Below are positions 6,003-13,177 of a stretch of DNA of 19,949 nt, in pieces. Position numbers and translations under genes: made by a program. How positions within the stretch are numbered: position 1 is the first letter of the stretch; each line of letters opens with the position of its first letter. The notes below the pieces were generated by a model. That model was not told the origin of the DNA. It saw only the letters and a program-made list of their open reading frames with translations, and ran no database searches. The stretch lies in NCBI GenBank assembly GCA_016840125.1, contig JAEOSY010000029.1, positions 1 to 19,949 of the forward strand, in the 5' to 3' direction. This DNA comes from Candidatus Helarchaeota archaeon. Lineage in GTDB: Archaea > Asgardarchaeota > Lokiarchaeia > Helarchaeales > HEL-GB-A.

Positions 6003-6737
6003 TCATTCAACGAAAGGGTTAATGTCACTTTTCAATTTTGCGATTATTCGCCCTATAATTCGGTGCTTCAAACTCAATTTTCGCTCCTTATCTCCTTGAA
6101 AATTGACCTTTCTATAAGCTTCAGCTAGCATATATTGCCGCAGCTTGCGAGGGAGGCGTAGTCCAAAATAAAAACCCAGAAGATAGCGAAGAATCCATGC
6201 AGGGATGAGTAACCAATACTGACTTTTGTGTTCTAATAGCGCTTTGCTTTGACGTTTGCGATGGGTCATTGGAAAGTAATGCGTATTCACATAGGAGCTG
6301 TAGGTAAACAGTTTCGGGCGTTTTTTCCCCGTCATATTGCTAATGAGATGATAAACAATTAATCCAGTACGGACGTGATCTTTGTGAGAATAATAATAGT
6401 AAAGACATTCCGGAGCAAAAACGACATTCGGATTGAATTCTTCAATACTTTTTTTGATTTTTTCAATTGCTTCTTTAGAAATTTCAAAATGCCCATCTAT
6501 ATAGCCTAAAAATTCAATATCAGTGATTCCCTCAATTTTTGCTGCTCTCCGGAGTTCTTTCACTCGGATTCTCCCTAACTTTTCACCCTTCAGTTCCTTT
6601 TGAAATGTCCCATATTCACCCTTGGTTAAGGATAGGATCTTTACAGCGTTACCTGGCTGACTTGCAACGGTAATCATAAAGTTACTTATATAAAACTCCA
6701 AATCGTCCGGATGTGCTTGAATAAAAAGGAATCTCAT
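6003..6737 (-). CDS. PIG-L/LmbE-type metal-dependent deacetylase
   Basis: This 244-residue protein opens with the zinc-binding motif AHPDDLE (8-14), and the second metal-site motif SHKDHVRTG follows at 117-125, giving H9, D12 and H121 as likely zinc ligands. Proteins of this family remove N-acetyl groups from glucosamine-type sugars on lipids, thiols or antibiotics; examples are PIG-L, MshB and BshB. The substrate here cannot be read from sequence. In archaea a role in cell-surface sugar or lipid modification is plausible. The C-terminal part is basic, with a hydrophobic patch at about 170-190 that may touch the membrane. It is transcribed together with the downstream membrane protein and divergently from the acyl-CoA synthetase. 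Confidence 0.88.
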   Translation of the reverse strand: MRFLFIQAHPDDLEFYISNFMITVASQPGNAVKILSLTKGEYGTFQKELKGEKLGRIRVKELRRAAKIEGITDIEFLGYIDGHFEISKEAIEKIKKSIEEFNPNVVFAPECLYYYYSHKDHVRTGLIVYHLISNMTGKKRPKLFTYSSYVNTHYFPMTHRKRQSKALLEHKSQYWLLIPAWILRYLLGFYFGLRLPRKLRQYMLAEAYRKVNFQGDKERKLSLKHRIIGRIIAKLKSDINPFVE

Positions 6738-6782
6738 GGAAATCTCTCGTTTAAATGAATGGAGGATGAACTTAATATAATT

Positions 6783-6793
6783 CTTTTATATCA
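6783..6793. promoter_or_regulatory. shared TATA-like core between divergent PIG-L and acyl-CoA synthetase genes
   Basis: The stretch cttttatatca reads as a TATA-like element on the plus strand and as gatataaaag on the minus strand. It is about 46 bases from the PIG-L ATG and about 36 bases before TTG 6828. It would lie inside the synthetase gene if that started at ATG 6759, which argues for the later start. Confidence 0.4.
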
Positions 6794-6827
6794 TTTTGGT
6801 ATTGAAATACGTTTTGAAGTGACTAAC

Positions 6828-8339
6828 TTGGGCGAATTAGAGCTACGATACCTATTCAATCCTAGAAATGTATGCGTTGTTGGGGCCTCAAAAAATCAAA
6901 ATAAGGTTGGGGCACAAGTACTAATGAATCTTATATCTTGTAAATTTCAAGGGGAGATATATCCAATTAACCCAAAACATGAGAAGCTATTTGGAGTTAA
7001 GACCTATCCATCAGTGAAGGAAATTAAAAAGGAACTTGATTTAGCTATTATAACCATACCGAATTTGAAAGTACCTATGGCATTAGAGGAATGTATTGCG
7101 CAGAATATTAAGTTCGCGGTGATAATCACAGCTGGTTTCGGTGAAATGGCCGATTATAATCCCCAAGGGCTCGAATTGCGGAAACAGATTTTAAAACTAC
7201 TAAAAAAAAGCGAAATTCGACTCGGTGGCCCCAATTGTATGGGTATTGTTAGTACAGAATCAAACCTTGTGGGATTAATGGGACTTGGCTTTCCACCATC
7301 CCGACAGAAAGTGAATGCAAGCATCGTTTCCCAATCTGGAACATGGGGTATTACAACGATGCGAGCTGCCACCGTGCATGGGCTAGGATTCAGCAAGTTT
7401 GTAAGTTCCGGTAATGAACTTGATTTGAAATTTGAAGATTATCTTGAATATTTAGGATCAGATTCTGATACACAAATTATTCTAGGATTCATTGAGGGTC
7501 TCAGGCAGGGGCGTCGATTCGTCAAATTGATAAAGAAAATCCATAAACCTATAATATTAATCAAAGGTGGGAAAACACAAAGCGGACGAGAAGCTGCTAA
7601 GTCCCATACCGGATCTCTGGCGGGAAGTACTGAAGTTTATGATGGGATCTTTAAGCAACATGGGATCATTGAAGTCAATAACATGCCTGAATTGGTGGAT
7701 ACGGGTAGAGCTTTTGCACAGTGTCTCTCACGCGATCCTCCAAGCTTTCCTACAGGAACGCAAATAGGCCTCACCAGTGGTGGGGGCGGGTTTTGTGTGT
7801 TAATGGCAGACCATGCCGAATCCGAAGGTCTGACTATGGCCGAGCTGGATCCCACTACCATAGAAAAATTGAATAATTTTTTACCCTCTTATTGGCCCCA
7901 TCGGAATCCGGTTGATTTAGTGGCCTCTTGGGACTTTACAGTATATCCTAAAATAATAAAAATTGTGCTGGACGATCCGAACATCCATAGCCTAATCGCG
8001 CGTCCTCCAATGGGTTTTTCCCTTATCTATGAAAGTGAGGATGTTGAGCAATGGATTAAGGATAATCCAATAAGTACAGTTAGTATGCCAAAAGAATTGA
8101 TAGAAAGTTTTGACATGAGTCTTGCTCGAAAGATTGGGCGGATAGCTCAAAAATCTCCAAAGCCAGTGATTCTCCCTCTTGGATTTTATACAGCTGATGG
8201 ACCGAAACAATATAAAATCGTGCGCGAACTTTTGCAGAGAGGTGTTCTCGTTGCGCCTACCGGGCGAGCTGCTGCCCGAATCCTATATAAACTCTATGAA
8301 TACAATAAATATCAACAACGTTTCATTAAGGATTCATGA
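6828..8339 (+). CDS. ADP-forming acyl-CoA (acetyl-CoA) synthetase, alpha-type protein
   Basis: The protein belongs to the NDP-forming acyl-CoA ligase superfamily, which makes ATP from ADP and acyl-CoA and releases the acid. Visible are the N-terminal CoA-binding Rossmann domain (YLFNPRNVCVVGASKNQNKVG, then GEIYPINPKH), the swivelling middle domain with GGPNCMGI and SQSGTWG, and the block AAKSHTGSLAGS holding the phosphorylatable His. The third domain runs to the end (KPVILPLGFYTADGP, GRAAARILYKL). No ATP-grasp beta domain is attached and none is adjacent, so a beta partner must be encoded elsewhere. The frame is open from ATG 6759, but family N-termini begin just before the LRYLFNP motif. TTG 6828 has an SD-like gaagtga five bases upstream and leaves room for a divergent promoter. 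GTG 6819 is another option. Confidence 0.88.
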   Translation: MGELELRYLFNPRNVCVVGASKNQNKVGAQVLMNLISCKFQGEIYPINPKHEKLFGVKTYPSVKEIKKELDLAIITIPNLKVPMALEECIAQNIKFAVIITAGFGEMADYNPQGLELRKQILKLLKKSEIRLGGPNCMGIVSTESNLVGLMGLGFPPSRQKVNASIVSQSGTWGITTMRAATVHGLGFSKFVSSGNELDLKFEDYLEYLGSDSDTQIILGFIEGLRQGRRFVKLIKKIHKPIILIKGGKTQSGREAAKSHTGSLAGSTEVYDGIFKQHGIIEVNNMPELVDTGRAFAQCLSRDPPSFPTGTQIGLTSGGGGFCVLMADHAESEGLTMAELDPTTIEKLNNFLPSYWPHRNPVDLVASWDFTVYPKIIKIVLDDPNIHSLIARPPMGFSLIYESEDVEQWIKDNPISTVSMPKELIESFDMSLARKIGRIAQKSPKPVILPLGFYTADGPKQYKIVRELLQRGVLVAPTGRAAARILYKLYEYNKYQQRFIKDS

Positions 8340-8351
8340 AGGCGTTTAGAA

Positions 8352-9230
8352 ATGGCGGAAAATAGTGAGGGTGAGGAGGGGCGGAATTATCGGAAATTAC
8401 TTAAAGTCATAGTCATCGGTGCAGGAATTTGCTTATTTCCAGTTGTAGTTTTAGGTTCCCTTCTGGCTTTTCTTTTTTATTCAATTTTATTGTACATTAC
8501 AATTCTTGTTTCAATAATTGGTTATGTTGGAGGGATTTGGCTTTGGGAATATTTAGCTTCTTCAGAATTACTGACGGGTGAAATGAATTCATTAATAAAG
8601 AAGGTTGGATGGGGGGCATTAGTTCTATTTGTAGTTTTAATTTCTGGTACCGTCTTTTTAGCCTTCACTGCTCAACCCGCAATGCTTGAATCAACTGTAA
8701 ATTTAATCAACTGGTTGTTGCTCTTTATGCTTGCCTATAATATTGGATATTTAATATCAATTTGGAGGAGACCTTTAGAATTAAATGGAGGTGACAATAT
8801 CTCCTCTGACGATATCAAAGTTGATTGGAGGATTGTTAAAGCAGTATTTAGAATAGCTGTGCCTAGCTTGGCTACAATCTTGGGCGCCACTTTGATTATT
8901 GGAATAATCCAAGGACAAATAAATACCATGCTATTCGCTATTGGAATCCAATTACTACTCTTTTTAGGATTCTGTCTAGGCTATGTTATTTGGGAACATT
9001 TAAAAAGGACTAACCTTATTTCAGGAAAATTTAAAACCCAACTGAAATGGATCAGTGTGCTCTTTTTGATAATCTCTGGCGGGCTTACCTTCTACGGATT
9101 TATAATGGTCTCAGCTGAGGTAATCAATGTTCAAATTCTACGAGAGTTAATGTTATATTATGGAGTTTTCCTCGTTTGCCTCTGTTTTTACTTTTTAGGT
9201 TTGTATATTTCCATTTTAAAATCCAAATAG
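8352..9230 (+). CDS. multi-pass membrane protein of unknown function
   Basis: I do not recognise this 292-residue protein. It has a short charged N-terminus (MAENSEGEEGRNYRK) and about eight hydrophobic segments (roughly 16-45 as one or two, 48-70, 87-109, 115-138, 168-190, 192-214, 230-252, 265-289). A hydrophilic loop at about 139-165 (RRPLELNGGDNISSDDIKVDWR) divides it into halves of four segments. Each half contains a similar Trp-Glu element followed by a charged turn: LWEYLASSELLTGE at 63-76, and IWEHLKRTNLISGK at about 213-226. This hints at an internal duplication. It starts 12 bases behind the acyl-CoA synthetase stop, with AAGG (8339-8342) as a possible ribosome site, so the two are probably co-transcribed. 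No catalytic motif is seen. Confidence 0.75.
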   Translation: MAENSEGEEGRNYRKLLKVIVIGAGICLFPVVVLGSLLAFLFYSILLYITILVSIIGYVGGIWLWEYLASSELLTGEMNSLIKKVGWGALVLFVVLISGTVFLAFTAQPAMLESTVNLINWLLLFMLAYNIGYLISIWRRPLELNGGDNISSDDIKVDWRIVKAVFRIAVPSLATILGATLIIGIIQGQINTMLFAIGIQLLLFLGFCLGYVIWEHLKRTNLISGKFKTQLKWISVLFLIISGGLTFYGFIMVSAEVINVQILRELMLYYGVFLVCLCFYFLGLYISILKSK

Positions 9231-9268
9231 ATCATCCAATCTAAATAGACTTTTATGGAATGAATTGG

Positions 9269-9278
9269 TTATAAATAA
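9269..9278 (+). promoter_or_regulatory. TATA-like promoter of the small Cys/His protein
   Basis: ttataaataa lies 26 bases before the run of leader sequence containing GGGAG (9290-9294), and ATG 9305 follows. Spacing suits an archaeal promoter with a short leader. Confidence 0.45.
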
Positions 9279-9304
9279 ACGATTAAAAAGGGAGATTTAA
9301 GATT

Positions 9305-9703
9305 ATGACCGATTTAGATGAAATTCTTAAATGCAAGGAGCATGAAGCACCATTGTTAATTTGTAATATTAGACGAAGGAGAAAGAAGGATAGCTTCGTC
9401 CGTGAGACCATCGTAGTTTGCCCGGTGGATCAAAAATTAGAAACTATATCTTTAGACTTACCTCCAGAAGATTTAGATAAATTATACTTACCATTAGCAG
9501 ATAAAATTTATCGATGTGAGAAGTGTTTCCGAGAAGCAGAACTTATTGACACTGCAATAACTAAAAAGCTTGTTACCCTTTTTCTTAAATGTACTGAGCA
9601 TGGACCCCTCATCACGCGGGAGATTGCTTCAGATCTTTTCGATAAAATCAAATACGCTTGGGATATGAAAGATGTAAAAAATGAAAAGGAAAGGATCTAC
9701 TAA
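9305..9703 (+). CDS. small Cys/His-motif protein, possibly two zinc-ribbon halves
   Basis: This 132-residue soluble protein has two similarly built halves. The first has CKEH near residue 10, a Cys at about 20 and VVCP at about 38-41. The second has YRCEKC at about 74-79 and LKCTEH at about 98-103. CxxH and CxxC pairs of this kind could bind one or two zinc ions, as in zinc-ribbon or double-wing proteins. The repeated (L)KC(K/T)EH(E/G)(A/P)PL pattern points to an internal duplication. It has its own TATA-like promoter and a GGGAG ribosome site, and it converges on the Roadblock gene with only 11 bases between stops. I do not recognise the family, and no function is assigned. Confidence 0.75.
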   Translation: MTDLDEILKCKEHEAPLLICNIRRRRKKDSFVRETIVVCPVDQKLETISLDLPPEDLDKLYLPLADKIYRCEKCFREAELIDTAITKKLVTLFLKCTEHGPLITREIASDLFDKIKYAWDMKDVKNEKERIY

Positions 9704-9714
9704 ATTTTAGAGTA

Positions 9715-10641
9715 TCAGACTTTTTTTATACTAATAATTTCTACATCATGGAATTGTTCGCGATCTTTTATCCTGATCTCGGCATCTAGTTCATTCTGCG
9801 CGCTTAAAACCACGGTATACTTAATTTGCTTGGCATCCATGAATGTGACTTGGAACTTTGCAGGAGGTGGGCCTGGGATGATTTCAGGTTCTGCATCGTC
9901 ATCGATCTCCGTTTCCACTTCAATGAAATCCAGAGGCGACTCTGGTGGAACCGGTGGGCCATCGATCGGTGGTGGTTCCAAAATGGGAATCTCCATTAGA
10001 GGGGGCACTCCGTTACTTTCATATGGTTCAACCTGAGCAGGTGGAGGTTGTGATTGCGCAGTTTCAAGGAAAGGAAGCTTAACTTGTTTTAAGGCATCTA
10101 ATTTTTTCATTAACTGATCATATTTCGGAGCGATTAACTGTTCGACACTCTCACTTGAATCCTTCATTAACTTCTCGGAAGAAGATAAGATTTCAGATGC
10201 TTTTTTTGCCGCTGTTTTCATATTCTGAATTATTACTCCCATGTCTTCTCGAGTATGGGAGATACTAGCAATATATCCCAGTTCCTGGATTGGAAATATG
10301 ATCATATATGCTGGTTGCTTTTGTCTTTCGGTGACCAAAATTAGATAGGATAATTTATTACCCAGCAAGGATTTTTCCAGTTCTTTGCGAGTCCCCTCGG
10401 CGCCTTCCAGCGTAAAGAGCGTGGTCGCCGAGATCTCATCCTCATTAACAGTCTTGGGTAGCTTACTCGCAAATGAGAAACCCTGCCAATCCGCTAAAAT
10501 CACCGCAAGGATGGAGTCGCAATTCTTCATCAATTCATCTACGATATTATTTAGCAATAACCCCTTATTCTCCCCAATACTTCTAGACGGTAATAACGTG
10601 TTCCGAGCCAATCCAGAAGACACCTTTTCTTCTTTAGTCAA
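9715..10641 (-). CDS. Roadblock/LC7 domain protein with proline-rich linker
   Basis: This protein has 308 residues from a TTG start. Residues about 28-150 read as a Roadblock/LC7 domain: an N-terminal helix (NNIVDELMKNC), strands SILAVILADWQGFSFAS and LSYLILVTE, and the strand AYMIIFPIQELGYIASIS before a long C-terminal helix. Such domains form dimers and regulate small Ras-like GTPases or motors, as in MglB, Ragulator and dynein light chains; Asgard archaea carry many. Residues about 195-262 are a proline- and acid-rich linker. A short C-terminal module (about 263-308, KFQVTFMDAKQIKYTVVLSA...DVEIISIKKV) could be a small beta-rich binding domain. No GTPase gene is adjacent. An AAAGG stretch lies upstream of the TTG. 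The Roadblock call is by pattern; the C-terminal module is unassigned. Confidence 0.8.
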   Translation of the reverse strand: MTKEEKVSSGLARNTLLPSRSIGENKGLLLNNIVDELMKNCDSILAVILADWQGFSFASKLPKTVNEDEISATTLFTLEGAEGTRKELEKSLLGNKLSYLILVTERQKQPAYMIIFPIQELGYIASISHTREDMGVIIQNMKTAAKKASEILSSSEKLMKDSSESVEQLIAPKYDQLMKKLDALKQVKLPFLETAQSQPPPAQVEPYESNGVPPLMEIPILEPPPIDGPPVPPESPLDFIEVETEIDDDAEPEIIPGPPPAKFQVTFMDAKQIKYTVVLSAQNELDAEIRIKDREQFHDVEIISIKKV

Positions 10642-10922
10642 TCTAATGAGCCTTTCTATTTTCTATTGAATTAAAACCATCCTTTTAAAAAATTCACTAA
10701 GTTCACGTAAGTGATTGATTTAAAAGCTTACGAATTTTTGCACATTTTCGAATGAATTTAAGATAATTACATGATCTGAATCCTTCTTGATGTCTTAAGA
10801 TTGGTCGAGATTTCATTTGAGAATCTATAAAATCGTGGTATTTAGAAAGCATTTATGATGAGAATTTGCGCATTTTATCATACTAAGTCCCTACAATGGA
10901 AATTGGGGTATGATTTTAGATT

Positions 10923-10950
10923 TTTGTATAATATCCACGTATTATGTACC
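10923..10950. other. candidate Xer recombination (dif-like) site
   Basis: Two arms flank a 6-base centre, tccacg: ataata (10928-10933) and tattat (10940-10945) form a perfect inner 6-bp inverted repeat. Symmetry extends partly outward (7 of 11 positions per arm). An 11+6+11 layout is typical of XerC/D and archaeal XerA targets, and the site is 58 bases from the xerA start. A/T-rich symmetry can arise by chance in such DNA. Confidence 0.3.
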
Positions 10951-10976
10951 TAAAAAATCATAGTTGTGTTTAATGA

Positions 10977-10996
10977 CGTGAAATACTGTTTTCACG
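10977..10996. promoter_or_regulatory. perfect inverted repeat just before xerA, possible operator
   Basis: cgtgaaa (10977-10983) and tttcacg (10990-10996) are exact reverse complements with a 6-base spacer. The repeat ends two bases before the xerA ribosome site AGGTGA. A protein bound here, or the hairpin in the leader RNA, could limit xerA expression. Confidence 0.35.
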
Positions 10997-11008
10997 ACAG
11001 GTGAAATT

Positions 11009-11962
11009 ATGACTGAGAATTTGAATAATATCCTGAGACAGTTACCTGAAGTGAAGGAGTTCCTGCGTCACTTAAAAATTGAAGCCCGGTATTCACCGCT
11101 CACAATTTATGGCTATAAGACCGACCTTGTTTTATTTTTCAAATTTATTAGTAATTCTAGAAATGATAATGGAACTCCCTCCGCTTTTCTAAGAGTACCG
11201 ATTCCATCCATTACAAAAACCGATATTCGGGGATTCCTTTATTTCCTAGATACTGAAAAACAATACAGTGATCGAAGTTTACATCGGAAAATCTGCTCCC
11301 TTCGATCCTTTTTCAAATTTTGTCATCAAGAGGACTATGTGGAAGATGATCCTACCAAGACCATAAAGACCCCGAAAATAGAGAAATCCATTCCGGTTTT
11401 CATGGATAATGAGGAATACAAGGTTTTTCTTCGGGCTGCTACATCGTTACGCGATAAGTTAATTCTACGTATTTTATTAGCCACTGGGATGCGGGTTTCC
11501 GAGGTTGAAGCTTTAGATATAAATCATATCGACCAAAATAATTGCACCGTTAAGGTTGTTAAGGGGAAAGGAAAGAAGCAGCGGATTATCGATATTGATC
11601 CTGAGACAATTCAATTAATGAAGCAATATATCGCGGAGGAACGTGGAACCCCAAAATCTCCCGAAGCGAAGGATGTTTTATTTCTTAATCGCCAGCACGG
11701 CCGTCTGAGCAAGAGGACTATTCAACGAATTGTGAAAAAATGCCGGGAACTGGCAGGATTAAAGAAAAAAATTACCCCCCATAAATGCAGGCATACCACT
11801 GGGCGGCTCCTCCTCGAGGGGGGAATGGATATTCGCGTGATCCAAGAAGAATTCGGACACAAATCCTTATCCACCACGGAAATTTACACCAAAGTGACAA
11901 ATGAACATCGGATGCGGGAATATAAGAAAGCTCACCCCTTTACAAGAGTGGAAGCCTCCTGA
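11009..11962 (+). CDS. xerA: Xer-type tyrosine recombinase (archaeal XerA-like)
   Basis: This 317-residue recombinase would resolve chromosome dimers or integrate elements by cutting DNA with a tyrosine. The N-terminal SAM-like DNA-binding domain (about 10-115) includes YSPLTIYGYKTDLVLFFKF and RSLHRKICSLRSFFKF. The C-terminal catalytic domain has ATGMRVSEV with the first Arg, KVVKGKGKKQR with the Lys hairpin, HKCRHTTGRLLLEGG with the His-x-x-Arg pair, GHKSLSTTEIYTKV with the second His, and the nucleophilic Tyr in IYTKV. The catalytic set is complete. ATG 11009 follows AGGTGA (10999-11004) at four bases. It sits alone between spacers, with no integrase-type accessory genes or att-flanked tRNA, so a housekeeping Xer is more likely than a phage integrase. 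Confidence 0.92.
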   Translation: MTENLNNILRQLPEVKEFLRHLKIEARYSPLTIYGYKTDLVLFFKFISNSRNDNGTPSAFLRVPIPSITKTDIRGFLYFLDTEKQYSDRSLHRKICSLRSFFKFCHQEDYVEDDPTKTIKTPKIEKSIPVFMDNEEYKVFLRAATSLRDKLILRILLATGMRVSEVEALDINHIDQNNCTVKVVKGKGKKQRIIDIDPETIQLMKQYIAEERGTPKSPEAKDVLFLNRQHGRLSKRTIQRIVKKCRELAGLKKKITPHKCRHTTGRLLLEGGMDIRVIQEEFGHKSLSTTEIYTKVTNEHRMREYKKAHPFTRVEAS

Positions 11963-12068
11963 TTCTTAGGGTATACGGATATACTTAACGACTGGTTCCA
12001 TTAACCACAAACTTAATAACTTTCCTAAACTATCCAATGTAAAAAGGCTTTTTAGCTGTTTCACCGTT

Positions 12069-12076
12069 GGAGGTGG
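12069..12076 (+). promoter_or_regulatory. strong ribosome binding site that fixes the UPF0147 start
   Basis: GGAGGTGG lies eight bases before ATG 12085. The frame also opens at TTG 12067, but that codon overlaps the ribosome site itself, so ATG 12085 is the better start. Confidence 0.75.
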
Positions 12077-12084
12077 ATCCGAAG

Positions 12085-12348
12085 ATGTCCGACAACGAGA
12101 ATAAAAAGAAACAAGTGATTTATATCTTAAATTCTATTTCAGATGATACTTCTGTTCCAAGGAACATAAGGCGTGCGGCAAATGAAGCAATAACCGCGAT
12201 GGAAGATGAAGCTGTCGAATCGTTAGCTATCCGGGCTTCCAATGGGATCTCAAAATTAGATGAGATATCTCAGGACCCGAACTGTCCGCTCTATGCGCGG
12301 ACGAAAATCTGGAACGCGGTTAGCGTTTTAGAAACCATTAAGGATTAA
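12085..12348 (+). CDS. UPF0147 family protein
   Basis: This 87-residue all-helical protein matches the archaeal UPF0147 family in length and layout. The matching blocks are NSISDDTSVPRNIRRAANEA, then the second helix pair RASNGISKLDEISQDPNCPLYARTKIWNAVSVLE. The two halves repeat the same idea (S-x-D-x-x-x-P-x-x-x-R), suggesting an internal duplication. The family is widespread and conserved in archaea, but its biochemical role is not established. The gene has a strong SD and is monocistronic, converging on the RNase Z-like gene with a 21-base gap. Expression is probably substantial, given the strong ribosome site. Confidence 0.88.
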   Translation: MSDNENKKKQVIYILNSISDDTSVPRNIRRAANEAITAMEDEAVESLAIRASNGISKLDEISQDPNCPLYARTKIWNAVSVLETIKD

Positions 12349-12369
12349 AAGTTTAGATTTTTCTGACTT

Positions 12370-13116
12370 TTATATTTTAAATTTTTTCATATCTTCTGCT
12401 AGGATGACTTCACCCTCGAAAAAATCTTGGGCATCTTGTTTACACTGTGCCATCTGATCTTCCAATTCGCTTAGAATGTGAAAAACCACGAGCTTCTTTA
12501 CTCCCGCTTTGGTAGCAATTTCTGCAGCATCCTTTGGGGTTGAATGTGTCCACGAATGGGCTTTTTCTGCCATACTATTGGGCATTGAGCAATCGTGGAT
12601 CAGCAGATCACAGCCCTTTGAGAAGGTCACCATTTTATCGAGGGGTTCAGTATCGCTACTGAAACAGATACTTTTATCACGGTCAATTCGATAAGCCAAT
12701 GTATAGACCGGGTGCTTAACCCGTGTAGCTGATATTTCACCAACTTTCTCAATCGATTCTCCAGGATCGAGAGGTTTATAATGAATTTTATAAGGGAAAT
12801 GCTCCACTGGAGTTGATGTTAATTCAAAAATTTTCTCGATAGTAGCTTGGATTTTGGGGGGGCCATAAATTGTTATGGTATTCGAGTTACCCGATAACCA
12901 TTTCTTCCACAGAAAGGTAAAAATCCCAATAAAATGGTCGACATGTAAATGAGAAATTAAAATTGTCCGAATGCTCTTAAATGCCCCAATTTTTAATAGC
13001 TTCTGTGTCGCTCCTTCACCCACATCGATCAACAGATCGTCATCAATTAAAATAGAGGTAGTCGTGCGATTTGCCGTTATAGTACTGCCACTCGTTCCAA
13101 TCAAAATAACTTCCAT
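12370..13116 (-). CDS. RNase Z-like metallo-beta-lactamase-fold hydrolase
   Basis: From ATG 13116 the protein has 248 residues. It begins MEVILIGTSGS, a standard RNase Z/ElaC opening, and carries the metal motif SHLHVDH (55-61: H56, H58, D60, H61). Further ligands follow: a His in VKHPVYTLAYRI, an Asp in CFSSDTEPL, and a His in VVFHI near the C-terminus. LLIDVGEGATQKLL is the usual second strand. RNase Z trims tRNA 3' trailers. This protein is shorter than classic RNase Z (about 300), and a clear flexible exosite arm is not seen, so it may be a related phosphodiesterase. The frame is open upstream to 13227, but that extension would overlap the divergent ATP-grasp gene and precedes the conserved start. 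Confidence 0.85.
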   Translation of the reverse strand: MEVILIGTSGSTITANRTTTSILIDDDLLIDVGEGATQKLLKIGAFKSIRTILISHLHVDHFIGIFTFLWKKWLSGNSNTITIYGPPKIQATIEKIFELTSTPVEHFPYKIHYKPLDPGESIEKVGEISATRVKHPVYTLAYRIDRDKSICFSSDTEPLDKMVTFSKGCDLLIHDCSMPNSMAEKAHSWTHSTPKDAAEIATKAGVKKLVVFHILSELEDQMAQCKQDAQDFFEGEVILAEDMKKFKI

Positions 13117-13160
13117 TCCAATCAAAACCAAACCGAATTGATTAAATTGAGCTAGCTTAT

Positions 13161-13168
13161 GAGTACTC
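13161..13168. promoter_or_regulatory. palindrome in the divergent RNase Z/ATP-grasp spacer
   Basis: gagtactc is an exact 8-bp palindrome in the 61-bp gap between the two divergent start codons, about 10 bases before the ATP-grasp ATG. It could bind a dimeric regulator. Short palindromes are common by chance. Confidence 0.2.
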
Positions 13169-13177
13169 TTAATAAAA

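Larger units (their letters stand above)
10642..11008. other. 367-bp spacer between Roadblock and xerA genes
   Basis: This divergent spacer is strongly AT-rich and contains no supported frame. Structured elements are a dif-like symmetric site at about 10923-10950, a perfect 7-bp inverted repeat at 10977-10996, and an AGGTGA ribosome site at 10999-11004. Promoters for both flanking genes must lie here, but several A/T-rich boxes compete and I cannot choose among them. Confidence 0.5.

Noticed and set aside
9830..10036. Plus-strand Gly/Ser-rich frame
   Set aside because: It is the antisense of the proline-rich linker codons of the Roadblock protein.
11009..11962. Integrase of a provirus or integrated element
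   Set aside because: No tRNA, direct-repeat att sites or viral genes flank it; neighbours are housekeeping-type genes.
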